DNA of 64,000 nt from Thaumarchaeota archaeon CSP1-1 (GTDB taxonomy: Archaea > Thermoproteota > Nitrososphaeria > Nitrososphaerales > Nitrosopumilaceae): positions 119,387 to 183,386 of the forward strand of contig LDXL01000006.1 of NCBI GenBank assembly GCA_001443365.1, in the 5' to 3' direction. How positions within the stretch are numbered: position 1 is the stretch's first letter; the number at the start of each line of letters is the position of its first letter. Shown in pieces: positions 8,166 through 16,639 of the stretch. Both the position numbers and the translations under genes were made by a program. The notes under the pieces are model-generated. The model saw only the letters and a program-made list of their open reading frames with translations, had not been told where the DNA came from and did no database searches.

Positions 8166-9584
8166 TTAGGCCTCCAGTTTTGGAACTTTGTTAGATAGAA
8201 TATCTTTAATGGAAGAGAGAATTTTGTTAGGTTCTTTTTCTGTAATTATTGAGATATTGTAGTTGGATGTAATTGTTTTTGCTTTCTCAGAAATTGATGG
8301 GAATCCTATCAGTATGGTTACAGTAGGGGATGTGTCCAATACTTCAATAATTTTAGAATTTAATTCCGAATTATCGCTTTCGGCATTTGGATTTTTAATA
8401 AAAATGAATGTAGTTCTTTTATGTTCATCTTCACCGTATATGTTAATGCGATAATGATTGCCACTTTTTCCAATAACTGTATGATTTTCTTCAGCAGAAA
8501 ATCCAAATGACCCCAAAAGTTTCTTAAGTTGATTTAAGATTGGGGAAATGCTAGCATTAGACGTATCTGCATAATTCTTAATTTTAAATCCTGGTATTAG
8601 AATGGAGTGAGCATTAGAAATTTCAAAATCATGGTTAAATTTTCTACAATGAAGTTTTACTGAAACATCATCAAATTTTTCATTGCATCCATTGCAGTTA
8701 TACCACATAGCAGGCCTTGCAATTTCTTTATTTGCATCATGGATTTGTTTTTTACAGGATGGACAATGTGTAATTGTTCCATCTTCAGAAATTTCAAAAT
8801 TCTTGTTCTCTGAAATGTAACCACATCTTTTATGTTCAATTAAGTGTAATTTTGAAATATCAATTGAGCTACAATGTGGACAATTTATTCGAACACTAGT
8901 AGACATTGATCCTGGATGGTCAGGACAAACAACAAGTCTTTCATAAACAGATCTTTCAAGGATATCAAAGTTTGGAGATGCGAGTTTTTCTAAAAAATCA
9001 AAATTATCATCATCTTCCCCAATTTGCGTTAAAATTGGATACGAGATTGTTCCTTGATCCATACTAATTGAAGGGACAATCATTTTTTCCCTAGAGGATT
9101 CAATGACACTTATTAATTTAGAAATTTTTTCACTTTCAGGACTAACTGATTTAACAGATTTTTTGAACTCCTGTTTGTCTAGCATTTTATCTTGAATTAG
9201 TTCTGTTTTAACTTTTGAACCAAGTTTTTCTTCAAGTTTTGATATTAATTTCTCTTCTATTTTGGCTTCTAGTGTTTTTTCTATTTTTGCTTCTAGAGTT
9301 TCTTCAGGTTTGGCTTCAAGTGTTTCTTCTATTTTGCGCTCTAGTGTTTTTTCTGGTTTTGCTTCTAATTCTTCTTCAACTGCGTTCAAATCAGCGAAAG
9401 TGACTGTTTTATCTTCTTCTCCTGATATGCTTCCTTTGAGAATAGAGGCAATCATTCCATCTTTTAGATATTCCTCTTTTGCTTTTTCAGACTCTGTATC
9501 TTTATCATGATTTTCTTTTAATTGATTAGAATCATTGCCTTTATTTTCGATTTTAAATCTATTTTTTAAATCAAATTTCAACAA
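8166..9584 (-). CDS. TackOD1-type zinc protein with octad repeats
   Basis: The 472-residue product heads the minus-strand pilin operon and starts at TTG. Residues 1-70 are charged. Residues 71-126 are seven eight-residue repeats of the type [KE]-x-L-x-x-K-x-E, likely a long helix. Residues 220-320 hold a multi-zinc module: C220, H223, C235, C238, H251, C254, C274, C277, C297, C300, C313 and H318. The pattern CPHCS...LIEHKRCG...CPSCKK...CNGC matches the thaumarchaeal output domain TackOD1. Residues 345-472 have an alpha/beta pattern (YRINIYGEDEHKRTTFIFIK, TVTILIGFP) that vaguely resembles a restriction-endonuclease fold; this is low confidence. It has no signal peptide or membrane segment, so it is cytoplasmic. 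A regulatory or assembly role in the pilus system is inferred from position. Confidence 0.7.
   Translation of the reverse strand: MLKFDLKNRFKIENKGNDSNQLKENHDKDTESEKAKEEYLKDGMIASILKGSISGEEDKTVTFADLNAVEEELEAKPEKTLERKIEETLEAKPEETLEAKIEKTLEAKIEEKLISKLEEKLGSKVKTELIQDKMLDKQEFKKSVKSVSPESEKISKLISVIESSREKMIVPSISMDQGTISYPILTQIGEDDDNFDFLEKLASPNFDILERSVYERLVVCPDHPGSMSTSVRINCPHCSSIDISKLHLIEHKRCGYISENKNFEISEDGTITHCPSCKKQIHDANKEIARPAMWYNCNGCNEKFDDVSVKLHCRKFNHDFEISNAHSILIPGFKIKNYADTSNASISPILNQLKKLLGSFGFSAEENHTVIGKSGNHYRINIYGEDEHKRTTFIFIKNPNAESDNSELNSKIIEVLDTSPTVTILIGFPSISEKAKTITSNYNISIITEKEPNKILSSIKDILSNKVPKLEA
9207..9374 (-). repeat. Seven tandem 24-base coding repeats
   Basis: Within the TackOD1 gene, seven consecutive 24-base units encode octads such as ETLEAKPE, ETLEAKIE, KTLEAKIE and EKLISKLE. 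The units are imperfect, most alike in the middle. An eight-residue period does not fit a standard heptad coiled coil and may form a charged single helix or a variant coil. The repeat number could vary between strains by slippage. Confidence 0.7.
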
Positions 9585-9675
9585 ATCGTCTTCTCCCTCG
9601 AAATATTTCCAGTACTTAACATACTACGCACCATACAATGAAAAATAGGCGTAATTCAAAGTAAAAGCCGTATGC

Positions 9676-9693
9676 TGTGCATTTGGACGCACA
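9676..9693. promoter_or_regulatory. TGTGC-N8-GCACA inverted repeat in the divergent pilus promoter region
   Basis: This element sits in the 146-base region between the TackOD1/pilin operon and the secretion ATPase operon. The left part shares TGCTGTGCAT exactly with the palindrome at 1401-1410. It ends 37 bases before the ATG at 9731, with an AT-rich TATA-like sequence (agtaaaataatta) just downstream. A shared operator for the pilus locus is inferred. Confidence 0.4.
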
Positions 9694-9730
9694 ATGAGTA
9701 AAATAATTACAAATTAGTTCAATAATACAA

Positions 9731-11386
9731 ATGAAATTTACAATTTTAAAAAATGTACTAAATAACAAGCTGCACAATTTAAATTTTAATCCGGTAAATG
9801 CAATAAAATCTGATTTTCATAAAATTTCAAATCGCAAAGTAAATAAATTAACTATTCAGGACATACCTGATTATAATGTTTTAGAAAAAAAAGAAAAACT
9901 TATTCCCAAATTTATTTCAGTTTCAAAATTAAATTTTGAAAATGCCGAAATCCATGGTGGAGTAACTAAGGATCCAAATGCAAAAGGGGGTTTACAGTAT
10001 ACTATAATTGAACCCACGTTAAGTGAGACAGATAAGAAAAATTTTGAAATTATTAAAAAATTACTCATTACTGAACTCAGTGTCTCTTTGAGTGAAATAA
10101 AAACAAAGCATAGTGCAGAAATGAAACTAACAAAAAAAATATCTCATCTTATAAAAAAATACAATTTAGAAATTCCTTCTAAAAACTTATCAAAAATTAC
10201 CTATTATGCGATTCGTGATTTTATCTATCTAGGAAAAATTGAACCATTGATGAGAGATCACATGGTAGAAGAAATAAGCTGTGATGGAACTAACATACCA
10301 TTATATATTTGGCATAGAGAGTTTGAATCGATTCCCACAAACATTCTCTTTGAAACAGATAAAGAATTGAATAATTTTGCAAGAAAAGTTTCTTATATGT
10401 CTGGCAAGCACGTTTCAATGGCAAACCCAATTGTAGATGCGGCTCTTCCAGATGGAAGTAGAATCAATTTGACTCTTGGTCATGAGATTACAAAAAGAGG
10501 TAGTACTTTTACCATTAGAAGATTTAGAGCAGATCCAATTACTATTGTAGATCTTATTAAATTCCAAACAATGTCAGCTGATATTGCTGCATACTTGTGG
10601 TATGTTGCAGAAAAAAATTCTACTATGCTTGTAGCTGGAGGAACTGCAAGTGGGAAAACAACTGCACTTAATGCATTGGCATCATTTATCCGTCCCGGGC
10701 AAAAAATCGTTACAATCGAGGACACACAAGAGTTGAATTTACCTCATGAAAATTGGATCCCAGCAGTTTCAAGACAAAACTTTACTGATGGACAAATTGG
10801 AGAAATAAATCAATATGATCTGCTTCGTGCTGCATTAAGACAGCGACCCGATATTATTATAGTAGGCGAGACAAGAGGTCGGGAAGCCTATACATTATTT
10901 CAAGCCATGGCAACGGGACACGGAGGCTTTTCTTCTATCCATGCAGATTCTGTTGAAGCGACCTTAACAAGACTAGCATCATCCCCAATGGATATACCTA
11001 AAACATTAATTGCTAATACTTTGGATTTGATTTACCTTCAGCTAAAGCTAAGAGTGAAAGACAAATCAGTGCGAAGGATAATTCAGATTTCAGAAATTGC
11101 TGGTCTTGATGAAAAGACTGGAGAAATTCGTACTCATGAAATATTCAAATGGGATCCTCATACGGATACTCATACATATGGAGGAGACAGCATAGTACTT
11201 AATAAAATAAAAGAAAGACATGGTGAAAGCGATGAACAAATCAACTACGAATTAAGTAAAAGAAAACTTGCTATAGAATGGATGGTAAAAAATAACATCC
11301 GTGAACACAAAGAAGTTTCGAATAACATTCGAGAATTCTATGCAGATCCTGAACGATTTTCTGAGAGAAAAAGAATGTTGGTGTAA
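9731..11386 (+). CDS. Type II/IV secretion (pilus assembly) ATPase
   Basis: The hexameric ATPase powers pilin assembly or secretion from the cytoplasmic face. Visible motifs: Walker A GGTASGKTT (about residues 302-310), an Asp box region after it (ITIEDTQEL-like VTIEDTQELNLP), Walker B DIIIVGETRGREA (about 374-386) and the His box GHGGFSSIHAD. The N-terminal 230 residues contain the N1-like domain with LRDHMVEEISCDG-type sequence. At 551 residues it is of normal length for the archaeal GspE/FlaI/TadA family. It is followed by two TadC-like membrane genes, which makes this the motor of the pilus locus. The absence of archaellum accessory genes (flaJ-neighbours FlaG/F/H) argues for a pilus rather than an archaellum. 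Confidence 0.9.
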   Translation: MKFTILKNVLNNKLHNLNFNPVNAIKSDFHKISNRKVNKLTIQDIPDYNVLEKKEKLIPKFISVSKLNFENAEIHGGVTKDPNAKGGLQYTIIEPTLSETDKKNFEIIKKLLITELSVSLSEIKTKHSAEMKLTKKISHLIKKYNLEIPSKNLSKITYYAIRDFIYLGKIEPLMRDHMVEEISCDGTNIPLYIWHREFESIPTNILFETDKELNNFARKVSYMSGKHVSMANPIVDAALPDGSRINLTLGHEITKRGSTFTIRRFRADPITIVDLIKFQTMSADIAAYLWYVAEKNSTMLVAGGTASGKTTALNALASFIRPGQKIVTIEDTQELNLPHENWIPAVSRQNFTDGQIGEINQYDLLRAALRQRPDIIIVGETRGREAYTLFQAMATGHGGFSSIHADSVEATLTRLASSPMDIPKTLIANTLDLIYLQLKLRVKDKSVRRIIQISEIAGLDEKTGEIRTHEIFKWDPHTDTHTYGGDSIVLNKIKERHGESDEQINYELSKRKLAIEWMVKNNIREHKEVSNNIREFYADPERFSERKRMLV

Positions 11387-11390
11387 AAAC

Positions 11391-12329
11391 TTGCAAAAGT
11401 CTTCTGATTTTTACGCAAAAGCCAATAAAAAAAGATTTGAAGTCAAAGAGTCAACTGGAACAATACATGTTCTAAGCTTTAGACTGCTCAATAAACACAT
11501 TCAATTTTTGTATCCAAAGCTAAGCAATTTGGAAAAAACCATCAAACATGGAATGATGCCAATCCCATTTGAGGTATATGTTTGTAGTATGGTGTTTTTC
11601 AGTATTATTGCAGGAATTATTGGATTAATATCTGGAGTTGTGATTGCACTGTCAATCGATATTCAACCAGTGGCATTTTCTTTTCTTTTGCCAATAATAG
11701 CATGTGCTGGCATGGCACAGGTAACTTTTTTTATTTTACAAATGTTGCCCCAAATCAGTGTAAAGAATCGTGCATCAAGACTGGTTGATGAATTACCACA
11801 TTTTATTGGGTATATGGCAACACTTGCTACAAGTGGGTTATCCTTAGAAGGAATTTTTAAGGCAATATCAAGTGAGGATGCTGATGAAGAAATAGTCAAA
11901 GATTCTAAATTCATTACTAGAAATATTGATGTTTTGGGTATGGATTTGGTTACTGCTATTAACGATTTGATCAAAAGAAGTCCTCCAGGTCCTTATACAG
12001 ATCTTTTAGAAGGTGCTATAATTACTGTTCAATCAGGGGGAGATCTGAAAGAATACTTTATCGCTACTGGTAAAGTTCAATTAGAAGAAAAGAAAATGTC
12101 ATTGAAAAGATCAACTGACTCATTGGGCATTATGGCCGAGATGTATACTATTCTGTTAATTGTGTTTCCATTAATGGCTGTCATTATGTTATCCATAATG
12201 TCAATAATGAGTCCGAATTTGGGTGGTTTTGATCTAATGACTTTGCTGAATTTAATGACTTATGTTATGGTCCCATTTTTTGGGTTTCTCTTGTTGTTTA
12301 TGATGGATTCAATGGTGCCAAAGAGGTAA
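11391..12329 (+). CDS. Type II secretion F / TadC-like membrane protein
   Basis: This is the inner-membrane platform protein on which the ATPase acts. It has a T2SF domain with ELPHFIGYMATLATSGLSLEGIFKAIS, then SPPGPYTDLLEGAIITVQSGGDL, and paired transmembrane helices before (about 85-130) and after the domain. The frame is open upstream to 11301, which would overlap the ATPase gene by 86 bases. I chose the TTG at 11391, four bases after the ATPase stop, giving 312 residues, because the next gene also starts TTGCAAAA after a similar gap and the extra N-terminus only reads the ATPase gene in another frame. Confidence 0.85.
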   Translation: MQKSSDFYAKANKKRFEVKESTGTIHVLSFRLLNKHIQFLYPKLSNLEKTIKHGMMPIPFEVYVCSMVFFSIIAGIIGLISGVVIALSIDIQPVAFSFLLPIIACAGMAQVTFFILQMLPQISVKNRASRLVDELPHFIGYMATLATSGLSLEGIFKAISSEDADEEIVKDSKFITRNIDVLGMDLVTAINDLIKRSPPGPYTDLLEGAIITVQSGGDLKEYFIATGKVQLEEKKMSLKRSTDSLGIMAEMYTILLIVFPLMAVIMLSIMSIMSPNLGGFDLMTLLNLMTYVMVPFFGFLLLFMMDSMVPKR

Positions 12330-12335
12330 TTATTC

Positions 12336-13247
12336 TTGCAAAAAGCAAACCAAAGACCCAGAAAAAGCAGAGACGAGGTAAAATTACCAAAACTATCTTT
12401 GTTTCATTCACAAAAATTCAAAGTTGTGCTTCCTTCTGCCCTTGTAGGCATTGTTATGATTGTGTCAAGTCTTTACTATTCTGGGCTGTCTGGAAATACG
12501 TCCATAAGAGATGTTGGAGTAATCTTTGGTGCCCTTACAGCAATTGTTCCAGTTACTCTAATTCATCTCAGAGAAACTCAAAGAAAAGATAACATTGATC
12601 GAAATCTTCCATTATTCTTACTTGCCTTATCAAGTGCAGTCCAAAGCGGAGCAAATCTGATTCGAGCAATTGAAAATGCTGCAGATCGTAACATGGGCCC
12701 TCTTACCCCAGAATTGAAAAATTTGAGAGCGAACATAAGCTGGGGAATGCCTATAGAAGATGCATTTGAAAATTTTGCTAATAAAACTGGCACAAAAATG
12801 TCAAAACGTGTTGCAGTATTACTAGAAATGGCATTGAAAATTGGAGGGGATATTAGAACAAATTTGGAGATGATACAAAAACATGTTACAGAATTACAAA
12901 ATTTAGAAAAAGAACGAAAATCTTCACTAGCTCCTTATACATATACCATCTACATTTCTTTTGCAGTTTTTCTAGGAATCGCTGTTATACTCTCATCACA
13001 GTTCTTCAGCGAATTTGCAGTTGTTCAAAAATTACTTGAGAAAAGTCCAGGGGAAGGAGAATTTTTTTCGTCAATCACAAATATGGATATTGAAGCATTG
13101 AACACAGTTTTGTTTAATATGTCAATAATTGAAGCAATATTTGGGGGATTAGCAGCAGGAAAAATTGGTTCAGGAAATTATGTTGCAGGAATAAAACACA
13201 TAATCGTTATGATTGTAATGGCAGTTGTAGCATTTATGTTCATCTAG
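12336..13247 (+). CDS. Second type II secretion F / TadC-like membrane protein
   Basis: The 303-residue product has two transmembrane helices near residues 33-75, a cytoplasmic T2SF domain (LPLFLLALSSAVQSGANLIRA, GTKMSKRVAVLLEMALKIGGD) and two or more helices at the C-terminus. It starts at TTG 12336, six bases after the previous stop. Archaeal pilus systems often have the platform protein as a duplicated or paired form; here two adjacent genes encode the pair. It ends the + operon, with a convergent TrmB-type regulator 50 bases away. Confidence 0.85.
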   Translation: MQKANQRPRKSRDEVKLPKLSLFHSQKFKVVLPSALVGIVMIVSSLYYSGLSGNTSIRDVGVIFGALTAIVPVTLIHLRETQRKDNIDRNLPLFLLALSSAVQSGANLIRAIENAADRNMGPLTPELKNLRANISWGMPIEDAFENFANKTGTKMSKRVAVLLEMALKIGGDIRTNLEMIQKHVTELQNLEKERKSSLAPYTYTIYISFAVFLGIAVILSSQFFSEFAVVQKLLEKSPGEGEFFSSITNMDIEALNTVLFNMSIIEAIFGGLAAGKIGSGNYVAGIKHIIVMIVMAVVAFMFI

Positions 13248-13297
13248 TTTTTAAAAATTTTTTTTCAAAGACTAAAGAAATAATTTATTATAATATC

Positions 13298-14209
13298 TTA
13301 ATTATTTTTTATATCTAATTTTGTTAGTGGTTTAGAGGTTCGCCACAAAAATTTACATAAACTAAAAATGTTATTCACCATTTCAGCTGAGTTAGTCCAT
13401 AATGCAAAATCTGAATCTGCTCCTAAACTAAATGAATCAGTAGTTGACCTTGAATTTTCTGTGTTTACAAAATCAGATGCATTCATAACATCAGACATTA
13501 CCATCTGTTTTCCTTCCTCGACTATGATCCTGCCTTTTGAAGGAAGCTTCCCAAGTCGAGTCTCAGTTGGTTTTAATCTATCAATTAATGGTAAGAATTT
13601 TTTATCATCTGCATCAGTTAAAATTCTAACTGTTCCTCCTTTTCCAATGCATTCTTTTATTTTTTCAGGAATTGCAGTATGATACATTCTCAGAATATCT
13701 TCTGTTGTTGTGACAATGTAGATTGTTCCTGAAGAATCTTCTAAGAGTTTTTCAATATGAGAATAAATATTTGCTCTTCCTTGTACGGTTCTGAATGTTG
13801 GAACATAATGTCCATCAGTTATTGGGACAATTTTGTTAATCTTTTTAATTACTTCCTTTCCAATTTTTTCTACTCTATTAATTTCATCTTGTTTTTTTTG
13901 CAAAACTATTTTGAGTACTTCTTCAGGTTTAGTTGCGATACAAAGCTTTGGGTTTGAAATGGTTGTTGAAACAATACTCATGTTAAGTAATTTATCAATA
14001 GTTCTGTATGTTTTTGTTCTATCTACATCAAGTTCTTTAGCCAAAGAACTTGCAGTTACTGGCCCTAATCTAAGTAGATTAAGGTAAATTCGTGCCTCTA
14101 CAGTTTCCAGATCTAAAATAGTCGATAATTGCAAAATGAGTTCTGACCAATCATCATTATAACTGCCAGTCGATAGATTATCATCTACTACAGATCCATT
14201 CTCCAACAT
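13298..14209 (-). CDS. TrmB-family transcriptional regulator
   Basis: The N-terminal winged helix-turn-helix (about residues 33-95: EARIYLNLLRLGPVTASSLAKELDVDRTKTYRTIDKLL) is typical of TrmB regulators. A helical linker (KIVLQKKQDEINRVEKIGKEVIKKI) follows. The C-terminal half has a phospholipase-D-like effector fold pattern (TIYIVTTTEDILRMY, GGTVRILTDAD). The protein of 303 residues is cytoplasmic and probably dimeric. It lies convergent with the pilus assembly operon and could regulate it, but TrmB proteins regulate many pathways and no operator for it is identified. Confidence 0.8.
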   Translation of the reverse strand: MLENGSVVDDNLSTGSYNDDWSELILQLSTILDLETVEARIYLNLLRLGPVTASSLAKELDVDRTKTYRTIDKLLNMSIVSTTISNPKLCIATKPEEVLKIVLQKKQDEINRVEKIGKEVIKKINKIVPITDGHYVPTFRTVQGRANIYSHIEKLLEDSSGTIYIVTTTEDILRMYHTAIPEKIKECIGKGGTVRILTDADDKKFLPLIDRLKPTETRLGKLPSKGRIIVEEGKQMVMSDVMNASDFVNTENSRSTTDSFSLGADSDFALWTNSAEMVNNIFSLCKFLWRTSKPLTKLDIKNN

Positions 14210-14489
14210 GATATTTCCAATATCAAAAATGAGCTCATAAGTTACCAGTCTTTTAAATCGGACAAGCTGTCAGGATATTTTTTAATATATGATAATGAAT
14301 AAGTTATGACTGTTTTAATTTTATTATTTTATGAGGAGTATGATTAGAAAATACAGACAAATTTTCCAAATTATTAAACGATTTGCCAAAACCAAACAAA
14401 TTTGAGAATACTCTAATCAAATTTTTTTGTACATATTCATCTGCTTTGCTATAAAGGATTAAATGTCTCCAATGAAGTTTTTCTCCTAA

Positions 14490-14774
14490 TTGGCAGAGCC
14501 TCACCATCATAGAACTGTAGGATATTCAATGATCGCAGTCGCAGCATCTTTGGCACTTATTGGTATTCTTCATCTTGCAATTGGTCAAAACGTGTTGACT
14601 GGAGATGATATTCAGCGAGCAAAAACTGCAGAGTTTGAGCAATGCAAAGAGACAAACTTTGCAGGAGATGAATGTCGGAAATATGATGACCGTCTAGTAG
14701 TTGATCAGCTTGATTCTGGGAATAAAATTAGTACAGAAATGGATAATGACGTTACATCTTCTGGAACTGAATGA
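14490..14774 (+). CDS. Small membrane-anchored hypothetical protein
   Basis: The 94-residue product starts at TTG and has MAEPHHHRTVGYSMIAVAAS, a His-rich start followed by one transmembrane helix (about 10-32). The remaining 60 residues are hydrophilic, with two cysteines (EQCKE and DECRKY) that could form a disulfide outside the cell. The His cluster could bind metal but this is only suggestive. I do not recognise a named family. It sits between the TrmB gene and a convergent membrane-protein gene. Confidence 0.6.
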   Translation: MAEPHHHRTVGYSMIAVAASLALIGILHLAIGQNVLTGDDIQRAKTAEFEQCKETNFAGDECRKYDDRLVVDQLDSGNKISTEMDNDVTSSGTE

Positions 14775-14807
14775 AAATTATAAAAATTTTTAAATAATTA
14801 AGCTATA

Positions 14808-15533
14808 TCACCTAGATTCACTTGCGAAATCTTCCCACATGTTGAGATTTGATGTAAGTTTGTTCATCTGATAAAGTGTTCCAGCGATTATTCCTGCCTG
14901 ATAAAATACGTACAGATAGACTTGGGAATCGGTTGGATCACTGTTAGTTAGACTGAGTGAGATCATAGAGAAGAAAAAGAATGTTCCAACAAAGGTTATT
15001 ATTTTATTTAGAATTCCATCTATTCTTACGATTCGTTTTGTTGCTGAAGCCATTAACATAATACTTGAGATAATAAGGAATGTGATACCACCGTTGTTTG
15101 AAACAAACTCTGTGGTCCATTCAATCAAACCGTCTTCAAGAATTGAAGTCTGTGGGGTAACTGAACCACCTTGAAGAGCAAAGCTGACAGAGCTGAATAG
15201 ACCTCCTATTATGAAGAAAAGCAAAAATATCTTAATTATAACGCGCTTTAGTCTCCCACGTGTTTCAGATGGCCTTATCACACGCTCTACTATTTTCATT
15301 CCATAAATTACGCCTATAGCAAATATCGGGATATACATAATGTCAATAATGATTGGAGAGTTTTGTGTTATTTCTGAGATTTCGGGATGCATTGTCAGAA
15401 ATAACACAAGTGCGATTATTGCAGCACTAACAAAAACAATCAAATTTCCATAATTATGCCTATTTGATTCTAAATCATTGGTCCAATCGTACACATTGGT
15501 GATTATTAAAAAATAGATTAAAGAAAACGACAA
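14808..15533 (-). CDS. Multi-pass membrane protein of unknown function
   Basis: The 241-residue product has about six transmembrane helices separated by short loops, for example VFVSAAIIALVLFLTM, IMYIPIFAIGVIYGM, IFLLFFIIGGLFSSV and FVGTFFFFSMISLSL. There is no signal for a transporter or enzyme family. The start at TTG 15533 is uncertain; the first 15 residues (LIYFLIITNV) are also hydrophobic. The neighbours are small membrane proteins, also of unknown role. Confidence 0.6.
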   Translation of the reverse strand: MSFSLIYFLIITNVYDWTNDLESNRHNYGNLIVFVSAAIIALVLFLTMHPEISEITQNSPIIIDIMYIPIFAIGVIYGMKIVERVIRPSETRGRLKRVIIKIFLLFFIIGGLFSSVSFALQGGSVTPQTSILEDGLIEWTTEFVSNNGGITFLIISSIMLMASATKRIVRIDGILNKIITFVGTFFFFSMISLSLTNSDPTDSQVYLYVFYQAGIIAGTLYQMNKLTSNLNMWEDFASESR

Positions 15534-15582
15534 AAAATGATTTGTTCAAATTATCAATTCTGTTTACCTTATTAGTAAAATC

Positions 15583-15810
15583 ATGCCAAGAGGAATAATG
15601 AAGGTAGCCAAACCAGTAATTGTTCTTGGGATTATTGTCATAGTTGCAGGAGTAATTTTTCATCTTCAAGGTCAGGCTAAAGTTGGACCTGAATCATCAT
15701 TCATGTATGCAAATCCAGAATGGATTACATACGGTCAACAAATTGCAATTTCAGGAATAGCGATCATTGGGTTTGGTGTGTTCCTTAAAATATCAAAGTC
15801 TAATTGGTGA
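15583..15810 (+). CDS. Two-helix membrane protein
   Basis: This 75-residue protein has two transmembrane segments (VIVLGIIVIVAGVIFHL and IAISGIAIIGFGVFLKI), separated by a loop with a Tyr/Trp-rich patch (FMYANPEWITYG). This hairpin layout is common in small respiratory-complex or stress proteins, but no family is recognisable. An internal ATG at 15598 (MKVAKPV) would also be a reasonable start. The 3' end overlaps the convergent Lrp-type gene by 11 bases. Confidence 0.6.
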   Translation: MPRGIMKVAKPVIVLGIIVIVAGVIFHLQGQAKVGPESSFMYANPEWITYGQQIAISGIAIIGFGVFLKISKSNW

Positions 15811-16030
15811 CTCTCAATGTTATTGTACTTCTAATTTTGTCTAGTTTTCGAATTTTTGATGTGATTAATTCATCCATTTTATCTGAATTTGTAGTTTCTG
15901 CTTCAACTACAATATCATACTCACCAAAAGTTATCAATATTCCCTTTATTTCATCAATTGCACGTAATTGAGAAGCAAGATCATGTTCTTCTCCAATTTC
16001 ACAGCTTAACAGAATGTACGCCTTTTCCAT
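15800..16030 (-). CDS. Stand-alone Lrp/AsnC ligand-binding (RAM) domain protein
   Basis: The 76 residues form a single RAM domain: KAYILLSCEIGEEHDLASQLRAIDEIKGILITFGEYDIVVEAE matches the C-terminal effector domain of Lrp/AsnC regulators, with the hydrophobic core and the Gly-x-[YF]-D turn. There is no DNA-binding helix-turn-helix. Such proteins assemble into octamers and sense amino acids, modulating full-length Lrp partners. The target is unknown. It overlaps the convergent upstream gene by 11 bases and is followed by msrA on the same strand. Confidence 0.85.
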   Translation of the reverse strand: MEKAYILLSCEIGEEHDLASQLRAIDEIKGILITFGEYDIVVEAETTNSDKMDELITSKIRKLDKIRSTITLRVTN

Positions 16031-16055
16031 ATTATAATCACGGAGGAGGTAGGTA

Positions 16056-16553
16056 TTAGTTTAACTTACTGCTACATTGAAAGTGATTATTTTTTTCGAG
16101 GTATTGTTGATGGTATTCTTCTGCCCTAAAAAATTTCATTGCAGGTATAATTTCTGTAACGATTTTTTCTCCAAATTGTTTAAGTGCTGCACTTTGAAGT
16201 TTTTCTTTTAGTTCTTTTGCAGTATTCTCTTGTTTTTGATCGTGAAAAAACACAACGGATCTATACTGTTCGCCGATGTCTGGACCTTGTTGATTAATTG
16301 TTGTTGGATTGTGATTACTCCAAAATATCAATAAAAGATCCTCATATGATACTACAGAGGGATCATATTCAAGTTGAACTGCTTCTGCATGTCCGGTTCT
16401 ACCAGAGCAAACATCTTGGTAAGTCGGGTCTTCAAATTCTCCACCTGTATAGCCAACTTGGGTTGATTCGACCCCTTTTACTTGTCTAAATAATGCTTCC
16501 ACTCCCCAAAAACAACCTGCTGCAAATGTGGCTCTCATAACGGTATACCTCAT
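16056..16553 (-). CDS. msrA: Peptide methionine sulfoxide reductase MsrA
   Basis: The enzyme reduces methionine-S-sulfoxide in oxidised proteins in the cytoplasm. The signature GCFWGVE is present with nucleophile C14, followed by YTGG, the TGHAEAV motif and the YRSVVF segment, all typical of MsrA. A C-terminal cysteine (HFQCSSKLN) may be the resolving residue. At 165 residues the length is normal. The second Met (residue 6, MRATFAAG) is an equally good start. Repair of oxidised proteins fits an aerobic ammonia oxidiser that handles reactive nitrogen and oxygen species. Confidence 0.93.
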   Translation of the reverse strand: MRYTVMRATFAAGCFWGVEALFRQVKGVESTQVGYTGGEFEDPTYQDVCSGRTGHAEAVQLEYDPSVVSYEDLLLIFWSNHNPTTINQQGPDIGEQYRSVVFFHDQKQENTAKELKEKLQSAALKQFGEKIVTEIIPAMKFFRAEEYHQQYLEKNNHFQCSSKLN

Positions 16554-16639
16554 GCTATTGTAATAAATTCTTGCCCAATTTCTTGTCTGTTCATATCATA
16601 CACAAATCAAAGTATTATCTGGATTTGTTTTGAGATTTT

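Noticed and set aside
9207-9374. CRISPR-like tandem repeat
   Set aside because: Units are contiguous without spacers and keep the reading frame; they are protein-coding octads.
11301-11390. N-terminal extension of the first TadC-like protein
   Set aside because: It overlaps the ATPase gene by 86 bases in another frame and reads like a shadow; the TTG at 11391 is a better start.
14304-14510. Minus-strand 68-codon frame in the TrmB to 14490 intergenic region
   Set aside because: It overlaps the start of the better gene at 14490, has no recognisable domain, and its composition looks like non-coding AT-rich DNA.
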